A stretch of 9,280 nt of DNA, taken from contig PKTO01000307.1 of NCBI GenBank assembly GCA_002869095.1, forward strand, positions 1 to 9,280. The letters run 5' to 3'. The notes below the pieces were generated by a model that was given only the letters and a program-made list of their open reading frames with translations, did not search any database and was not told where the DNA came from. Made by a program: the position numbers and the translations under genes. Positions 1 through 6,458 of this stretch are shown piece by piece. Position 1 is the first letter of the stretch. Each line of letters starts with the position of its first letter. Source of the DNA: Clostridiales bacterium. GTDB lineage: Bacteria; Bacillota; Clostridia; Peptostreptococcales; BM714.

Positions 1-1
1 A

Positions 2-21
2 AGCATGGGCAGAACCATGCT
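2..21 (-). terminator. Possible terminator hairpin downstream of ppx
   Basis: A perfect 7-bp inverted repeat (AGCATGG / CCATGCT, loop of 6) starts 45 nt past the ppx stop codon. Read on the minus strand it runs into the window edge with T residues, so a U-tract may follow but cannot be seen. It would end the eight-gene block. The cut-off at the edge is why confidence is moderate. Confidence 0.4.
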
Positions 22-65
22 AATAATGGGTTTTCACCCCTGTCTTTATTTTGCTCCCCTATTCT

Positions 66-971
66 TCACCTTGTCATCAAGTAGCCTTCAAGATTGTCAT
101 AGTCGCTTACGATTATTTCCTTGTAGCCGAAATATTGCATAATCTCCTGCAATATTATGCTTCCGGCGTATATGATATCGGCTCTTTCACTGTCAAGCCC
201 TGTTATGTTTTTTCGGCTGCCGAGCTTGGCTTTTGCAAACACGCTTATCATTTCACGTATTTCTCCCAGGCCGATGCTTGCCAAATGAATCTTTTCCCGA
301 TCGTAATTTTCCATTTTAAGTTTTATTGCTCCAAGAGTGGTTATCGTTCCGCCTATCCCCACCGCTATTCCTTTTTCATATGATGGAAGGTCTCCAAGCT
401 CGCTCTTTATGATCTTCCTTATGTGGCTTTCCAATTCAAATGATTCTACGGGGTCTACAGGATCTGATTTTATGAACTTCTCAGTCATCCTTACCGCTCC
501 CATGTCGAGGCTCTTCTTGTAAAAAATTTCTTTTTTGTTTCCGACTGCGAATTCGGTGCTTCCGCCGCCTATGTCCACCATCATGAAAACGCCTTTCGCG
601 TCAAAGCTCGAAAGAACACCGAAATATCCCATCTCCGCCTCTTCGTCGCCCGAAAGCATGTCGACTTCAAGCGGCAGGGCGGCTTCGATTCTTCTTATTA
701 TTTCATCCCTGTTGCCGGCGTCCCTGACCGCGCTTGTAGCCAATGCCTTTATATCATGCGCACCTTCATCCAAAGCAATTTTCACGAATTCGTCCAACGC
801 TTGCATGCATCGTTAAAACGCATTTTCTCCGATCATTCTCGAATGGTCCACCATTTCACCCAGCCTGACCATTCGCACATGCTTTTGGCCGCTTGTTATT
901 TTCCCTTTTTCCATATCGGCAACAAGCAGCCTTATTGAATTGGTCCCTATGTCTATCACCGCGCGCTTCAT
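66..971 (-). CDS. ppx: Ppx/GppA family phosphatase, interrupted by an in-frame TAA
   Basis: Exopolyphosphatase / guanosine pentaphosphate phosphatase family (ASKHA fold), which removes terminal phosphate from polyphosphate or pppGpp in the cytoplasm. The ATG at 971 has GGAG seven nt upstream and begins MKRAVIDIGTNSIRLL, carrying the first phosphate-binding motif (DIGTNS, residues 7-12). Further motifs are TSAVRDAGNR (about 79-88), SGDEEAEMG with the likely catalytic Glu (about 107-115), DIGGGSTEF (133-141) and GIGGTITTLG (about 205-214). The whole frame is 301 codons plus stop, the usual length for the shorter Ppx/GppA proteins. Codon 53 is TAA (813-815); the frame resumes directly with family-like helix sequence (RCMQALDEF). 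A restart at the ATG at 806 would give 246 residues without DIGTNS and so probably no normal active site. Whether this is a recent pseudogene or a read-through gene is open. It lies 15 nt after divIC. The family assignment is secure; the substrate is not determined. Confidence 0.9.
813..815 (-). other. In-frame TAA inside ppx (codon 53)
   Basis: The coding strand reads GCG TTT TAA CGA TGC ATG. The 52 codons before it encode the canonical Ppx N-terminus and the codons after it the rest of the family domain, all in one frame. The position matches a variable residue in the helix that families write roughly as A-I-E-R-T-L. One T-to-C change would give CAA (Gln). Confidence 0.88.
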
Positions 972-986
972 GACAAAACTCCGTCT

Positions 987-1319
987 CTAATCGGTATTTT
1001 CATCTTTTTCCCCGTTTTCCGTGAAACGGTATACAATGTCGTTTTCCTTGACCAAATCCAGTTCCTCTCTGGCAATCTTCTCGACATAATCATCCGTACC
1101 CGCCTCTTCAATTTCCTTTTCTATTTCCGCCAGTTCCTTTTCCTTCTCGGCAAGTTCTGCCAAAACGAGGGCTTCCTCCGCTTTCAGTTCGCTATACATC
1201 CTGTGCTGCTTTATGAGAACCGTCATGAAATATGACCCCAAAACAATAAGTATGGCAATCGCAATGAAATTCCGCCTTATGAAATTCCCTTTCTTTTTTC
1301 TTCTCTTTCCGGAAGCCAT
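987..1319 (-). CDS. divIC: DivIC/FtsB-type septum formation initiator
   Basis: Small bitopic division protein of 110 residues. DivIC pairs with FtsL and DivIB in the divisome and helps activate septal peptidoglycan synthesis. Visible features are a very basic N-terminus (KRRKKKGNFIRR, residues 4-15) expected to stay in the cytoplasm, one membrane segment at about 16-36, an extracytoplasmic coiled coil rich in Glu, Lys, Leu and Ala at about 38-72, and the conserved DivIC C-terminal block YVEKIAREELDLVKENDIVYRF (about 78-99) followed by an acidic tail. The ATG at 1319 has GAGGTG five nt upstream. The gene follows rqcP by 26 nt. In Bacillus, yabP and yabQ separate rqcP (yabO) from divIC; both are missing here. 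It ends in TAG, in the same frame as the ppx ATG 15 nt further on. Confidence 0.92.
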   Translation of the reverse strand: MASGKRRKKKGNFIRRNFIAIAILIVLGSYFMTVLIKQHRMYSELKAEEALVLAELAEKEKELAEIEKEIEEAGTDDYVEKIAREELDLVKENDIVYRFTENGEKDENTD

Positions 1320-1345
1320 AACAACACCTCTTGTCCCTTGCGATT

Positions 1346-1591
1346 CTATTGTATTATTTCCTCATACAAATCGGTCGCCTCTTCCTTCTTTACATGTTCC
1401 TTTATATCCTTGATTTTGAATTTCATCACACGGTTTCCCATTTCAATCGAAACCATATCCCCTATTGACACCTCTGCACCGGGTTTTACTTCTCTTTCGT
1501 TTATTTTGATTCTGCCTTTGCCGCAAGCTTCCTTCGCTACAGTCCTTCTCTTTATCAATCTGGAAACCTTTAAAAACTTGTCTATTCTCAA
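1346..1591 (-). CDS. rqcP: RqcP (YabO) S4-domain RNA-binding protein
   Basis: RqcP/YabO is a ribosome quality-control factor that works with RqcH during C-terminal alanine tailing on stalled 50S subunits; it is a relative of Hsp15. The S4 domain is evident in RIDKFLKVSRLIKRRTVAKE (residues 2-21) and GRIKINEREVKPGAEVSIGD (about 25-44). The KKEEATDLYEEI tail is also typical of YabO. The length of 81 residues fits the family. I chose the TTG at 1591 because it places the S4 motif right at the N-terminus, as in YabO, and has GGGAGG nine nt upstream. The longer frame from the ATG at 1636 would begin inside the hup terminator hairpin. It is separated from hup by 221 nt and followed by divIC after 26 nt. 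Confidence 0.9.
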   Translation of the reverse strand: MRIDKFLKVSRLIKRRTVAKEACGKGRIKINEREVKPGAEVSIGDMVSIEMGNRVMKFKIKDIKEHVKKEEATDLYEEIIQ

Positions 1592-1600
1592 AACCGTTTT

Positions 1601-1606
1601 CCTCCC
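1601..1606 (-). promoter_or_regulatory. Shine-Dalgarno site fixing the rqcP TTG start
   Basis: GGGAGG sits nine nt before the TTG at 1591. No ATG lies at a suitable distance, so this site supports the non-ATG start and argues against the upstream ATG at 1636. Confidence 0.75.
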
Positions 1607-1620
1607 AATGTGTTTCCTAA

Positions 1621-1646
1621 TTAAAAAAGCAGCCATAGGCTGCTTT
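1621..1646 (-). terminator. Rho-independent terminator after hup
   Basis: A perfect 9-bp stem (AAAGCAGCC / GGCTGCTTT) with loop TAT is followed on the minus strand by a T-rich run (TTTAATTA). It lies about 170 nt past the hup stop and 30 nt before the rqcP start, so it should separate hup transcription from rqcP-divIC-ppx, at least in part. Confidence 0.8.
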
Positions 1647-1692
1647 CAGAATGACGAAAAATCGAATCTCCCCGCAACTTTAAAAATGTTTG

Positions 1693-1714
1693 CCGGCGCA
1701 TTCCCATGCCCCGG
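1693..1714 (-). other. Imperfect hairpin in the hup-rqcP gap
   Basis: On the minus strand CCGGGGCAT, loop GGGA, ATGCGCCGG forms a 9-bp stem with a single G/G mismatch, followed five nt later by ATTTTT. It lies about 100 nt past hup and upstream of the stronger terminator. It could be a first weak terminator or a structured part of the hup 3' UTR. Confidence 0.4.
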
Positions 1715-1812
1715 AACAACAATTGAAAAGCTCATTGAAACACCGCATTTTCATCATTCTGTATTTTTGAGACTTTGACAACAACCTCAAAGCGGTCACA
1801 GCCAGCTTGTTT

Positions 1813-2091
1813 CTATTTGTTTACCAAATCTTTAAGTGCTTTTCCTGCTTTGAATACCGGAGCCTTTGATGCCGGAATTTCAATTACCTGTTCGGGATTT
1901 CTGGGATTTCTTCCCTGTCTCGCTTTTCTTTCTTTTACATCGAATGTTCCAAATCCAACGAGCTGCACCTTTTCCCCAGCCAGCAATGATTCCTCTATGC
2001 TTGTAACAAAAGAATTCAAGGCCATCTCGGTATCTTTCTTGGTAAGCCCGGCTTTTTCAGCCATGCTTGCAATCAATTCAGCTTTATTCAT
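1813..2091 (-). CDS. hup: HU-family DNA-binding protein
   Basis: Histone-like HU protein, which binds and bends DNA as a dimer and organises the nucleoid. The 92 residues are the standard HU length. The N-terminal helical dimerisation part is MNKAELIASMAEKAGLTKKD, and the family signature GFGTFDVKERKARQGRNP (residues 47-64) leads into the DNA-binding arm RNPRNPEQVIEIPASKAPVF with the tip proline at the Asn-Pro (NP) step. The start is fixed by AGGAGGG eight nt upstream. The 95-nt gap to mazG is A/T-rich and contains a TATATT box (minus strand, just upstream of the ribosome site) without a convincing -35 element. The position between mazG and rqcP is common in Clostridia. It ends in TAG at the normal family length. 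Confidence 0.97.
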   Translation of the reverse strand: MNKAELIASMAEKAGLTKKDTEMALNSFVTSIEESLLAGEKVQLVGFGTFDVKERKARQGRNPRNPEQVIEIPASKAPVFKAGKALKDLVNK

Positions 2092-2186
2092 AATTTATTC
2101 CCTCCTGTAATATAATTGTGATTCGTTTAATCCTATTCTATGCGAATGCGCCATTTCCTTTTTTTATTGCTCTTTTTTTTTGAAAA

Positions 2187-3668
2187 TCATCCATTTTTTA
2201 ATATTTTGGCCTCTTCCCACAACAAATCCATCTCATCAAGGCTCATTTCCTTCATTTCCATCCCTTTTTCAATGGATTTTCTTTCGATGTAGCTGAATCG
2301 CTCAACGAACTTGTCGATGGTTGAATTCAATGCCTCTTCAGGGTCTATCTTTAGGAATCTTGCCACATTCACTACCGCAAAAATCAAGTCTCCTATCTCT
2401 TCCTTTGCGCGCCTTCCCGACAGCACCGGTTCCTGCAGAACTTCAAGAAGCTCATCGGTCTCTTCTCTTATTTTGTCGAATGCAGGTCCCACTTCGTCCC
2501 AATCGAAGCCCACCTTTGCGGCTTTCTTCTGTATCTTCATGCTTTTCATGAGAGCCGGCAAGGAACCCGGAACTCTTTTCATCGATTCAGAATGGGTCTT
2601 TTCCGCTTTTTCTTCCCTTTTGATTTCCTCCCACTTGTCCTTGACCTTGCTGGCTGTATCGATGTCTTCATCGCCGAACACATGGGGGTGGCGCCTTATC
2701 AGCTTTGTGCATATGCCTTCTATGACATGGCCGATGTCGAAATTCCCTTTTTCCTCGGCCATTCTGCTGTGGAAAACAACCTGCAAAAGAACGTCCCCGA
2801 GTTCTTCGGCCATCAGCTCATAGTCATTCTTGTCAATCGCATCAACAACTTCATATGCTTCCTCTATCATGCAGTTTCTGATGCTTTCATGTGTCTGCTT
2901 CCTGTCCCATGGGCACCCTTTCTCACCCCTCAGCCTGGCCATTATGTCAAGCAGATCGAAAAAATCATGTTTTTCTTTTTCTTCGCTCGAAAGAGCCGGC
3001 ACATAGACACTTGTAAGGTGGTCGAGATAATCCAGATGGTCGAGTTGATATACCGGTATTTCTTCAACCCGCTCCATTCCATCTATTCCGGCGGCCCTTA
3101 CAACCAAAATCAGGTGTTCGTCCCCGAAAAGCTCCGAAAGCGAAAGCTTGACCTCGGATGCCGTATATCTGTCATACACTTGCGTTATAAGGGTGTCCAT
3201 CCTTGTGTCCGCAAGCTGGTCGCGTATTTGAAGCCCGTCCACTATTTTGACGCCCATGACCGGATCTTTCCTTACAGCGGCAAGAACGGCGTCAACAAAA
3301 CTGGCTGCAGGAATAAAGTCCAAATCGAACGAACCGGCCTTTGATTTTTCAATCAGAAGCTGCACGGTTTTTTCCGCCACAAACGGGCTTCCAGGGACAG
3401 CGTAAACCAAATCCCCATTTTTCGCCTCCTCGGTCAAATCGCCTACGATATTCTCATAAACGCCTTCGAATGTTTCATGCTTGTCGTAGTAATCGTCGAA
3501 CGTGTTGAAAGATAGACCCTTTTCTTTCAGCCAATCCACCGTGGGATGTTTTTCAGTTCTGAAGAAAAGCCTTTCTTTTACTGTTTTATTGATTTTTTCA
3601 TATGCATTGAAAGACAGATAATCCACGCTTCCCGGTCCAAGTCCGACAACTGTTATTTTACTCTTCAT
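2187..3668 (-). CDS. mazG: MazG nucleotide pyrophosphohydrolase with N-terminal TP-methylase domain (YabN type)
   Basis: Two-part protein of 493 residues, matching YabN-type proteins (about 490). MazG hydrolyses (d)NTPs to NMPs and pyrophosphate, cleaning the nucleotide pool. The N-terminal part (about 1-210) is a tetrapyrrole methylase-like domain beginning KITVVGLGPGSVDYL, with AVPGSPFVAE near residue 95. The first MazG domain (about 238-340) has RLRGEKGCPWDRKQTHESI, the metal-binding EEAYE motif and EELGD. The second (about 385-465) has GFDWDEVGPAFDKIREE, EETDE and EEIGD. I chose the ATG at 3668 over the in-frame GTG at 3677: the GTG abuts the AGGGA site with no spacer, while the ATG has about ten nt. 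This ATG forms an ATGA overlap with the TGA that ends the extended flippase frame, so the two genes look translationally coupled. What the methylase-like domain does in this fusion is not established. Confidence 0.95.
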   Translation of the reverse strand: MKSKITVVGLGPGSVDYLSFNAYEKINKTVKERLFFRTEKHPTVDWLKEKGLSFNTFDDYYDKHETFEGVYENIVGDLTEEAKNGDLVYAVPGSPFVAEKTVQLLIEKSKAGSFDLDFIPAASFVDAVLAAVRKDPVMGVKIVDGLQIRDQLADTRMDTLITQVYDRYTASEVKLSLSELFGDEHLILVVRAAGIDGMERVEEIPVYQLDHLDYLDHLTSVYVPALSSEEKEKHDFFDLLDIMARLRGEKGCPWDRKQTHESIRNCMIEEAYEVVDAIDKNDYELMAEELGDVLLQVVFHSRMAEEKGNFDIGHVIEGICTKLIRRHPHVFGDEDIDTASKVKDKWEEIKREEKAEKTHSESMKRVPGSLPALMKSMKIQKKAAKVGFDWDEVGPAFDKIREETDELLEVLQEPVLSGRRAKEEIGDLIFAVVNVARFLKIDPEEALNSTIDKFVERFSYIERKSIEKGMEMKEMSLDEMDLLWEEAKILKNG

Positions 3669-5278
3669 GACTGCCACTTCCCTATTTTCATTTTATTTAA
3701 TGTTTCATATATTCTTTTCCCTTTTGGAACAAGTTCAAAATCCTCCGAAGTTACAGCCCCGGTATTTATAAGCATCCAACCGTATACAAGGGCTCCAGCA
3801 GATATTGATGCCACCGTCTAAATCCCCCCTCCCAGCAGAGGAGTCATTGCCTTGTGGCCCCAAAACGCAACAGCGCCCATTACCGCAGCCGAAAAGAGCG
3901 GCTTTGCCGAAAGCTTAAGAACCGGAAGGTCCATTTTAAGATTCCTTTTGATGTATGAGACGTTCAGGGTTGCTGCGAGGGCATATCCGAAAACGGTCCC
4001 GATTGCCGCCCCTCTTACATTCAAGGCAGGAATTCCGACGAGGACATATGTCAGGACTATTTTGAGCAGGGCCCCGGCAGCCAGGTTCCATACCGGCACA
4101 ATAGGCCTTCCCATGCCCTGGAGAATTCCTGTAAGCGTCTTAAACATGGACAGAAAAATGATTCCGAATCCAAGCACCGAAAGAATTGCGCTTGCGCTTA
4201 CGGCGCTCTCGATTTTAAAGGGATAAAGGAGCCGCATTATGGGCTCTGCGAGCACCACCATTCCGAATGCCGCCGGAAGGGCTATTATGAGCGTCGCCCT
4301 CGCACCCGATTTTACGGTTTCCCCCAACATATTGTAGTCTTTTTTTGCAATCATGTGCGATACTGCCGGAACAAGGCTTATCTGTATCGCTGCCGTCACT
4401 ATCTGGGGAAGATTCATGAGGGGCGTTGCCATGCCTGCCAGCTGGCCGTATAGCCCGTTGGCCGACGCCTCGCTGTATCCTATTTCCTGCAGTCTCCTGA
4501 GCACTATGCCTACATCTATTGAATTCATCACCGGCAACACCGACGCGCCAATGGTTATCGGCACGGCTATCAGCAGCAGGGCTTTCACTATTTCATTGAG
4601 CTTTTCAGGCTTTTCGGGCCTTTTGAGATTCATTCCCGACTTGTGCCTGAAATAAATTGCAGCCATCGCCAATGCGCTTATGAGAGCCCCTGCTCCGGCG
4701 CCGAAAGTCGCTCCGGCAGCCGATATTTCAAGCCCTCTTCCCAGAAGGGCATAAGCGAGCACAAGTCCTATCGCCACTCTTACCAGCTGTTCAATTATCT
4801 GTGAAACAGCTGTTGGCCTCATATCCCTGAGTCCCTGGAAGTATCCTCTGAATGACGACATCAATGGCACGAACAGAAGAGCCGGAGCTATTGCAATTAT
4901 TGAATAATAAGCCTTTGGATTTTTAATCACTTCCGAATAATACCTTGCTCCGAAAAAAAGAATCGACGATGTGGCAATTCCCAAGCCTGCGAGTATGAAA
5001 AAGGAAACCTTGAAAATACGGTCGGCGCCGTAGGGATCACCTTTTGCCGTTCTTTCAGAAACCAGCTTGGCTATGGCCGTAGGAAAACCTGCCGTCGAAG
5101 CAACAACAAGAATAAGGTATATGGGATAGGCGCTTTGATAGTACCCCATGCCTTCATCCACTATGATGTTGCCGAGCGGTATCCTGAAAAAAGCCCCTAT
5201 TATTTTGATTAAGATTCCTGCGGCTCCAAGAATCGCAGCCCCTTTGAGGAACGAATTGTCTCTGCTCTTTTCAGTCAT
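3665..5278 (-). CDS. spoVB: SpoVB/YabM-family MOP flippase, interrupted by an in-frame TAG
   Basis: Polytopic membrane protein of the MOP exporter superfamily (SpoVB, MurJ and Wzx relatives) that likely flips lipid-linked cell-wall or polysaccharide precursors. About 14 hydrophobic segments are visible, starting FLKGAAILGAAGILIKIIGA and including the family-typical GYYQSAYPIY and FRGYFQGLRDMRPTA. I chose the ATG at 5278, with GGAGG four nt upstream; the ATG at 5338 would add a non-family leader. The frame meets TAG at 3818-3820 after 486 codons, then continues for 50 codons (TVASISAGALVYGWMLINTG, then a SEDFELVPKGKRI segment) that match the last helix and cytoplasmic tail of this family. It ends at a TGA overlapping the mazG ATG. 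The full frame of 537 codons fits family length; 486 would lack the final membrane helix. YabM sits at the same locus in Bacillus, so the exact paralogue and the substrate are uncertain. Confidence 0.9.
3818..3820 (-). other. In-frame TAG inside the flippase gene (codon 487)
   Basis: The coding strand reads GGG ATT TAG ACG GTG GCA. The 50 codons after it, in the same frame, encode a plausible final membrane helix and the conserved basic tail (ELVPKGKRI) and end at the mazG overlap. Without read-through these codons have no role. A single T-to-C change would give CAG (Gln). Confidence 0.88.
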
Positions 5279-5317
5279 GACTCCTCCAGTCGTTTGGCGG
5301 CACACTTCAACAAGTCC

Positions 5318-5346
5318 ATTATACATAAAAACATGCAATGACTGAA
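5318..5346 (-). promoter_or_regulatory. Possible promoter for the flippase-mazG pair
   Basis: A perfect TATAAT (5318-5323) lies 40 nt before the flippase ATG. A weak -35-like TTCAGT (5341-5346) is 17 nt upstream and lies within the hairpin that follows the parvulin gene. The -10 is convincing, the -35 is not. Confidence 0.35.
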
Positions 5347-5371
5347 AGGCCCGATAACGGGCCTTTCAGTC
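5340..5371 (-). terminator. Hairpin after the parvulin gene, likely terminator
   Basis: A perfect 14-bp stem (GACTGAAAGGCCCG / CGGGCCTTTCAGTC) closes a 4-nt loop, 45 nt past the parvulin stop. The T-run on the minus strand (TTTTT) comes only about eight nt after the stem, so termination may be partial; the 3' arm itself contains TTT. The symmetrical stem would also form on the plus strand, where no gene is present. Confidence 0.65.
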
Positions 5372-5415
5372 TGTATTGGTTTTTCATTAACTTCATCAGC
5401 CATGTTTTTATGCTT

Positions 5416-6387
5416 CTACTCTATATTGTCCGCATACCTTTCGATTTCCGCCGCTTCCATCAAAGAGTCTATTTCCTCGACTATCTTGGCTTCCATCAGA
5501 TTGTTCCTGATTGCTTCCTTCTCCATTTCGAGTTCTTCTTCGCTCATTTCGCTTTTCAGGTCTGCAAGAGTCTTTCTGTCTTCGACCTTTATGAGGTGGT
5601 ATCCGTAATCCGATTTAACCGGCTCCCCTACTACGCCGACAGGCTGTGAAAATGAAGCTTCCTCAAATTCGGGGACCATTGCTCCTCTGGCGAAATAACC
5701 CAGGTCTCCTCCGTTAACTGCTGAATATGTGTCGATTGAATACTCCTTGGCAAGCTCTCCGAAATCGGCTCCTTCTTCCAATTTGGCCTGAACTTCATCA
5801 AGCGCCTCTTCCGTTTCAACCAATATGTGGCTGGCTCTTACATTTACAACATATTCATCATATATCTCTTCGAGCCTCATTTCGTCAAATCCAAGTTTTT
5901 CCAGCGTCTGCTGCTTGAATATGGTGAGATACTCCTCCATCTCTAGCTGCTTTCTAATAAAATCTTCACCTATTTCATTTTCCTCATAAAAAGCCTTCAT
6001 TTCCTCGCTGCTCTCGAGTTCCTTCTCAAAGTCGCCATAAGTCTTGTCGATTCCTTCGAAATCCAGTTCGGTGTCCTGTTCGACCATATGCTGGCGAATC
6101 AGTTCCTCTGTAATCATCTTTTCCATTATCTGCTCTTTTGCTATTTGCGTTATGGTTTTCCCCTGTATTTCCTGGGACCATATCTGTTCTCCGTAAAGCT
6201 GCGTATAGTTCTTTTCAAAAATCGTAAAATTCTTGTTGAATTCGTCGAGCGAAATCTCCTGCCCGTTCACTTCGGCAATCAATGAGCTTTCCGTCATTTG
6301 GCCTTCCTGTTTGCTGCAGCCCGCGAATGATGCCGCAACCAGCGCAATTATAAGGATCAATACTGCAAGCGTTTTGTTTTTATTCAT
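5416..6387 (-). CDS. prsA: PrsA/SurA-type parvulin peptidyl-prolyl isomerase lipoprotein
   Basis: Exported foldase of 323 residues, expected to be anchored to the outer face of the membrane and to help newly secreted proteins fold. The N-terminus has KNK, a hydrophobic stretch (LAVLILIIALVAASFAG) and a lipobox Cys at residue 24. A SurA-like N-terminal region follows (about 38-170), rich in charged helices. The rotamase domain is at about 182-271 (NVRASHILVETEE, GGDLGYFARGAMVPEFE, YGYHLIKVEDR). A helical acidic tail ends the protein. I chose the ATG at 6387 because it puts a standard lipoprotein signal at the N-terminus with GGAG six nt upstream; the ATG at 6399 touches its own purine run, and the one at 6441 would overlap mfd. 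It lies 43 nt after mfd, as is common in Clostridia. The substrate range is unknown, and the symbol prsA rests on architecture, not on a clear one-to-one match. Confidence 0.92.
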   Translation of the reverse strand: MNKNKTLAVLILIIALVAASFAGCSKQEGQMTESSLIAEVNGQEISLDEFNKNFTIFEKNYTQLYGEQIWSQEIQGKTITQIAKEQIMEKMITEELIRQHMVEQDTELDFEGIDKTYGDFEKELESSEEMKAFYEENEIGEDFIRKQLEMEEYLTIFKQQTLEKLGFDEMRLEEIYDEYVVNVRASHILVETEEALDEVQAKLEEGADFGELAKEYSIDTYSAVNGGDLGYFARGAMVPEFEEASFSQPVGVVGEPVKSDYGYHLIKVEDRKTLADLKSEMSEEELEMEKEAIRNNLMEAKIVEEIDSLMEAAEIERYADNIE

Positions 6388-6429
6388 CTGAGTCTCCATC
6401 TCCCTCTTGTAATCACATTTATAACTTAC

Positions 6430-6458
6430 ATTATAGCTCAATCGACCGGTCTTTGAAA
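6430..6458 (-). promoter_or_regulatory. Weak candidate promoter at the end of mfd for the parvulin gene
   Basis: A perfect TATAAT (6430-6435) overlaps the mfd stop codon, with TTTCAA (6453-6458) 17 nt upstream as a poor -35. Its distance to the parvulin start (about 43 nt) would suit a promoter, but a TATAAT can arise by chance in A/T-rich gene ends. Confidence 0.25.

Noticed and set aside
1226..1345. Extension of RqcP past its TAG
   Set aside because: It would overlap most of the divIC N-terminus in another frame, cover the divIC ribosome site and meet another TAA; RqcP already has family length.
1738..1812. Extension of HU past its TAG for 26 codons to a TGA, as further evidence for sense UAG
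   Set aside because: HU ends at exactly the normal family length and the extension has no recognisable relation to HU or another family, so TAG is taken as the true stop.
2592..3344. Long plus-strand open frame of 250 codons opposite mazG
   Set aside because: It lies antisense to a well-supported gene, has no ribosome site or family features, and its composition is that of a reverse-strand shadow.
3818..3820. Pyrrolysine at the flippase UAG
   Set aside because: Pyrrolysine is known from methylamine methyltransferases and related proteins, and it would not explain the UAA codons in ppx and mfd.
5279..5338. Longer flippase start at 5338
   Set aside because: The extra 20 residues are not typical of the family, lie over the likely promoter, and lack a ribosome site, while the ATG at 5278 has GGAGG.
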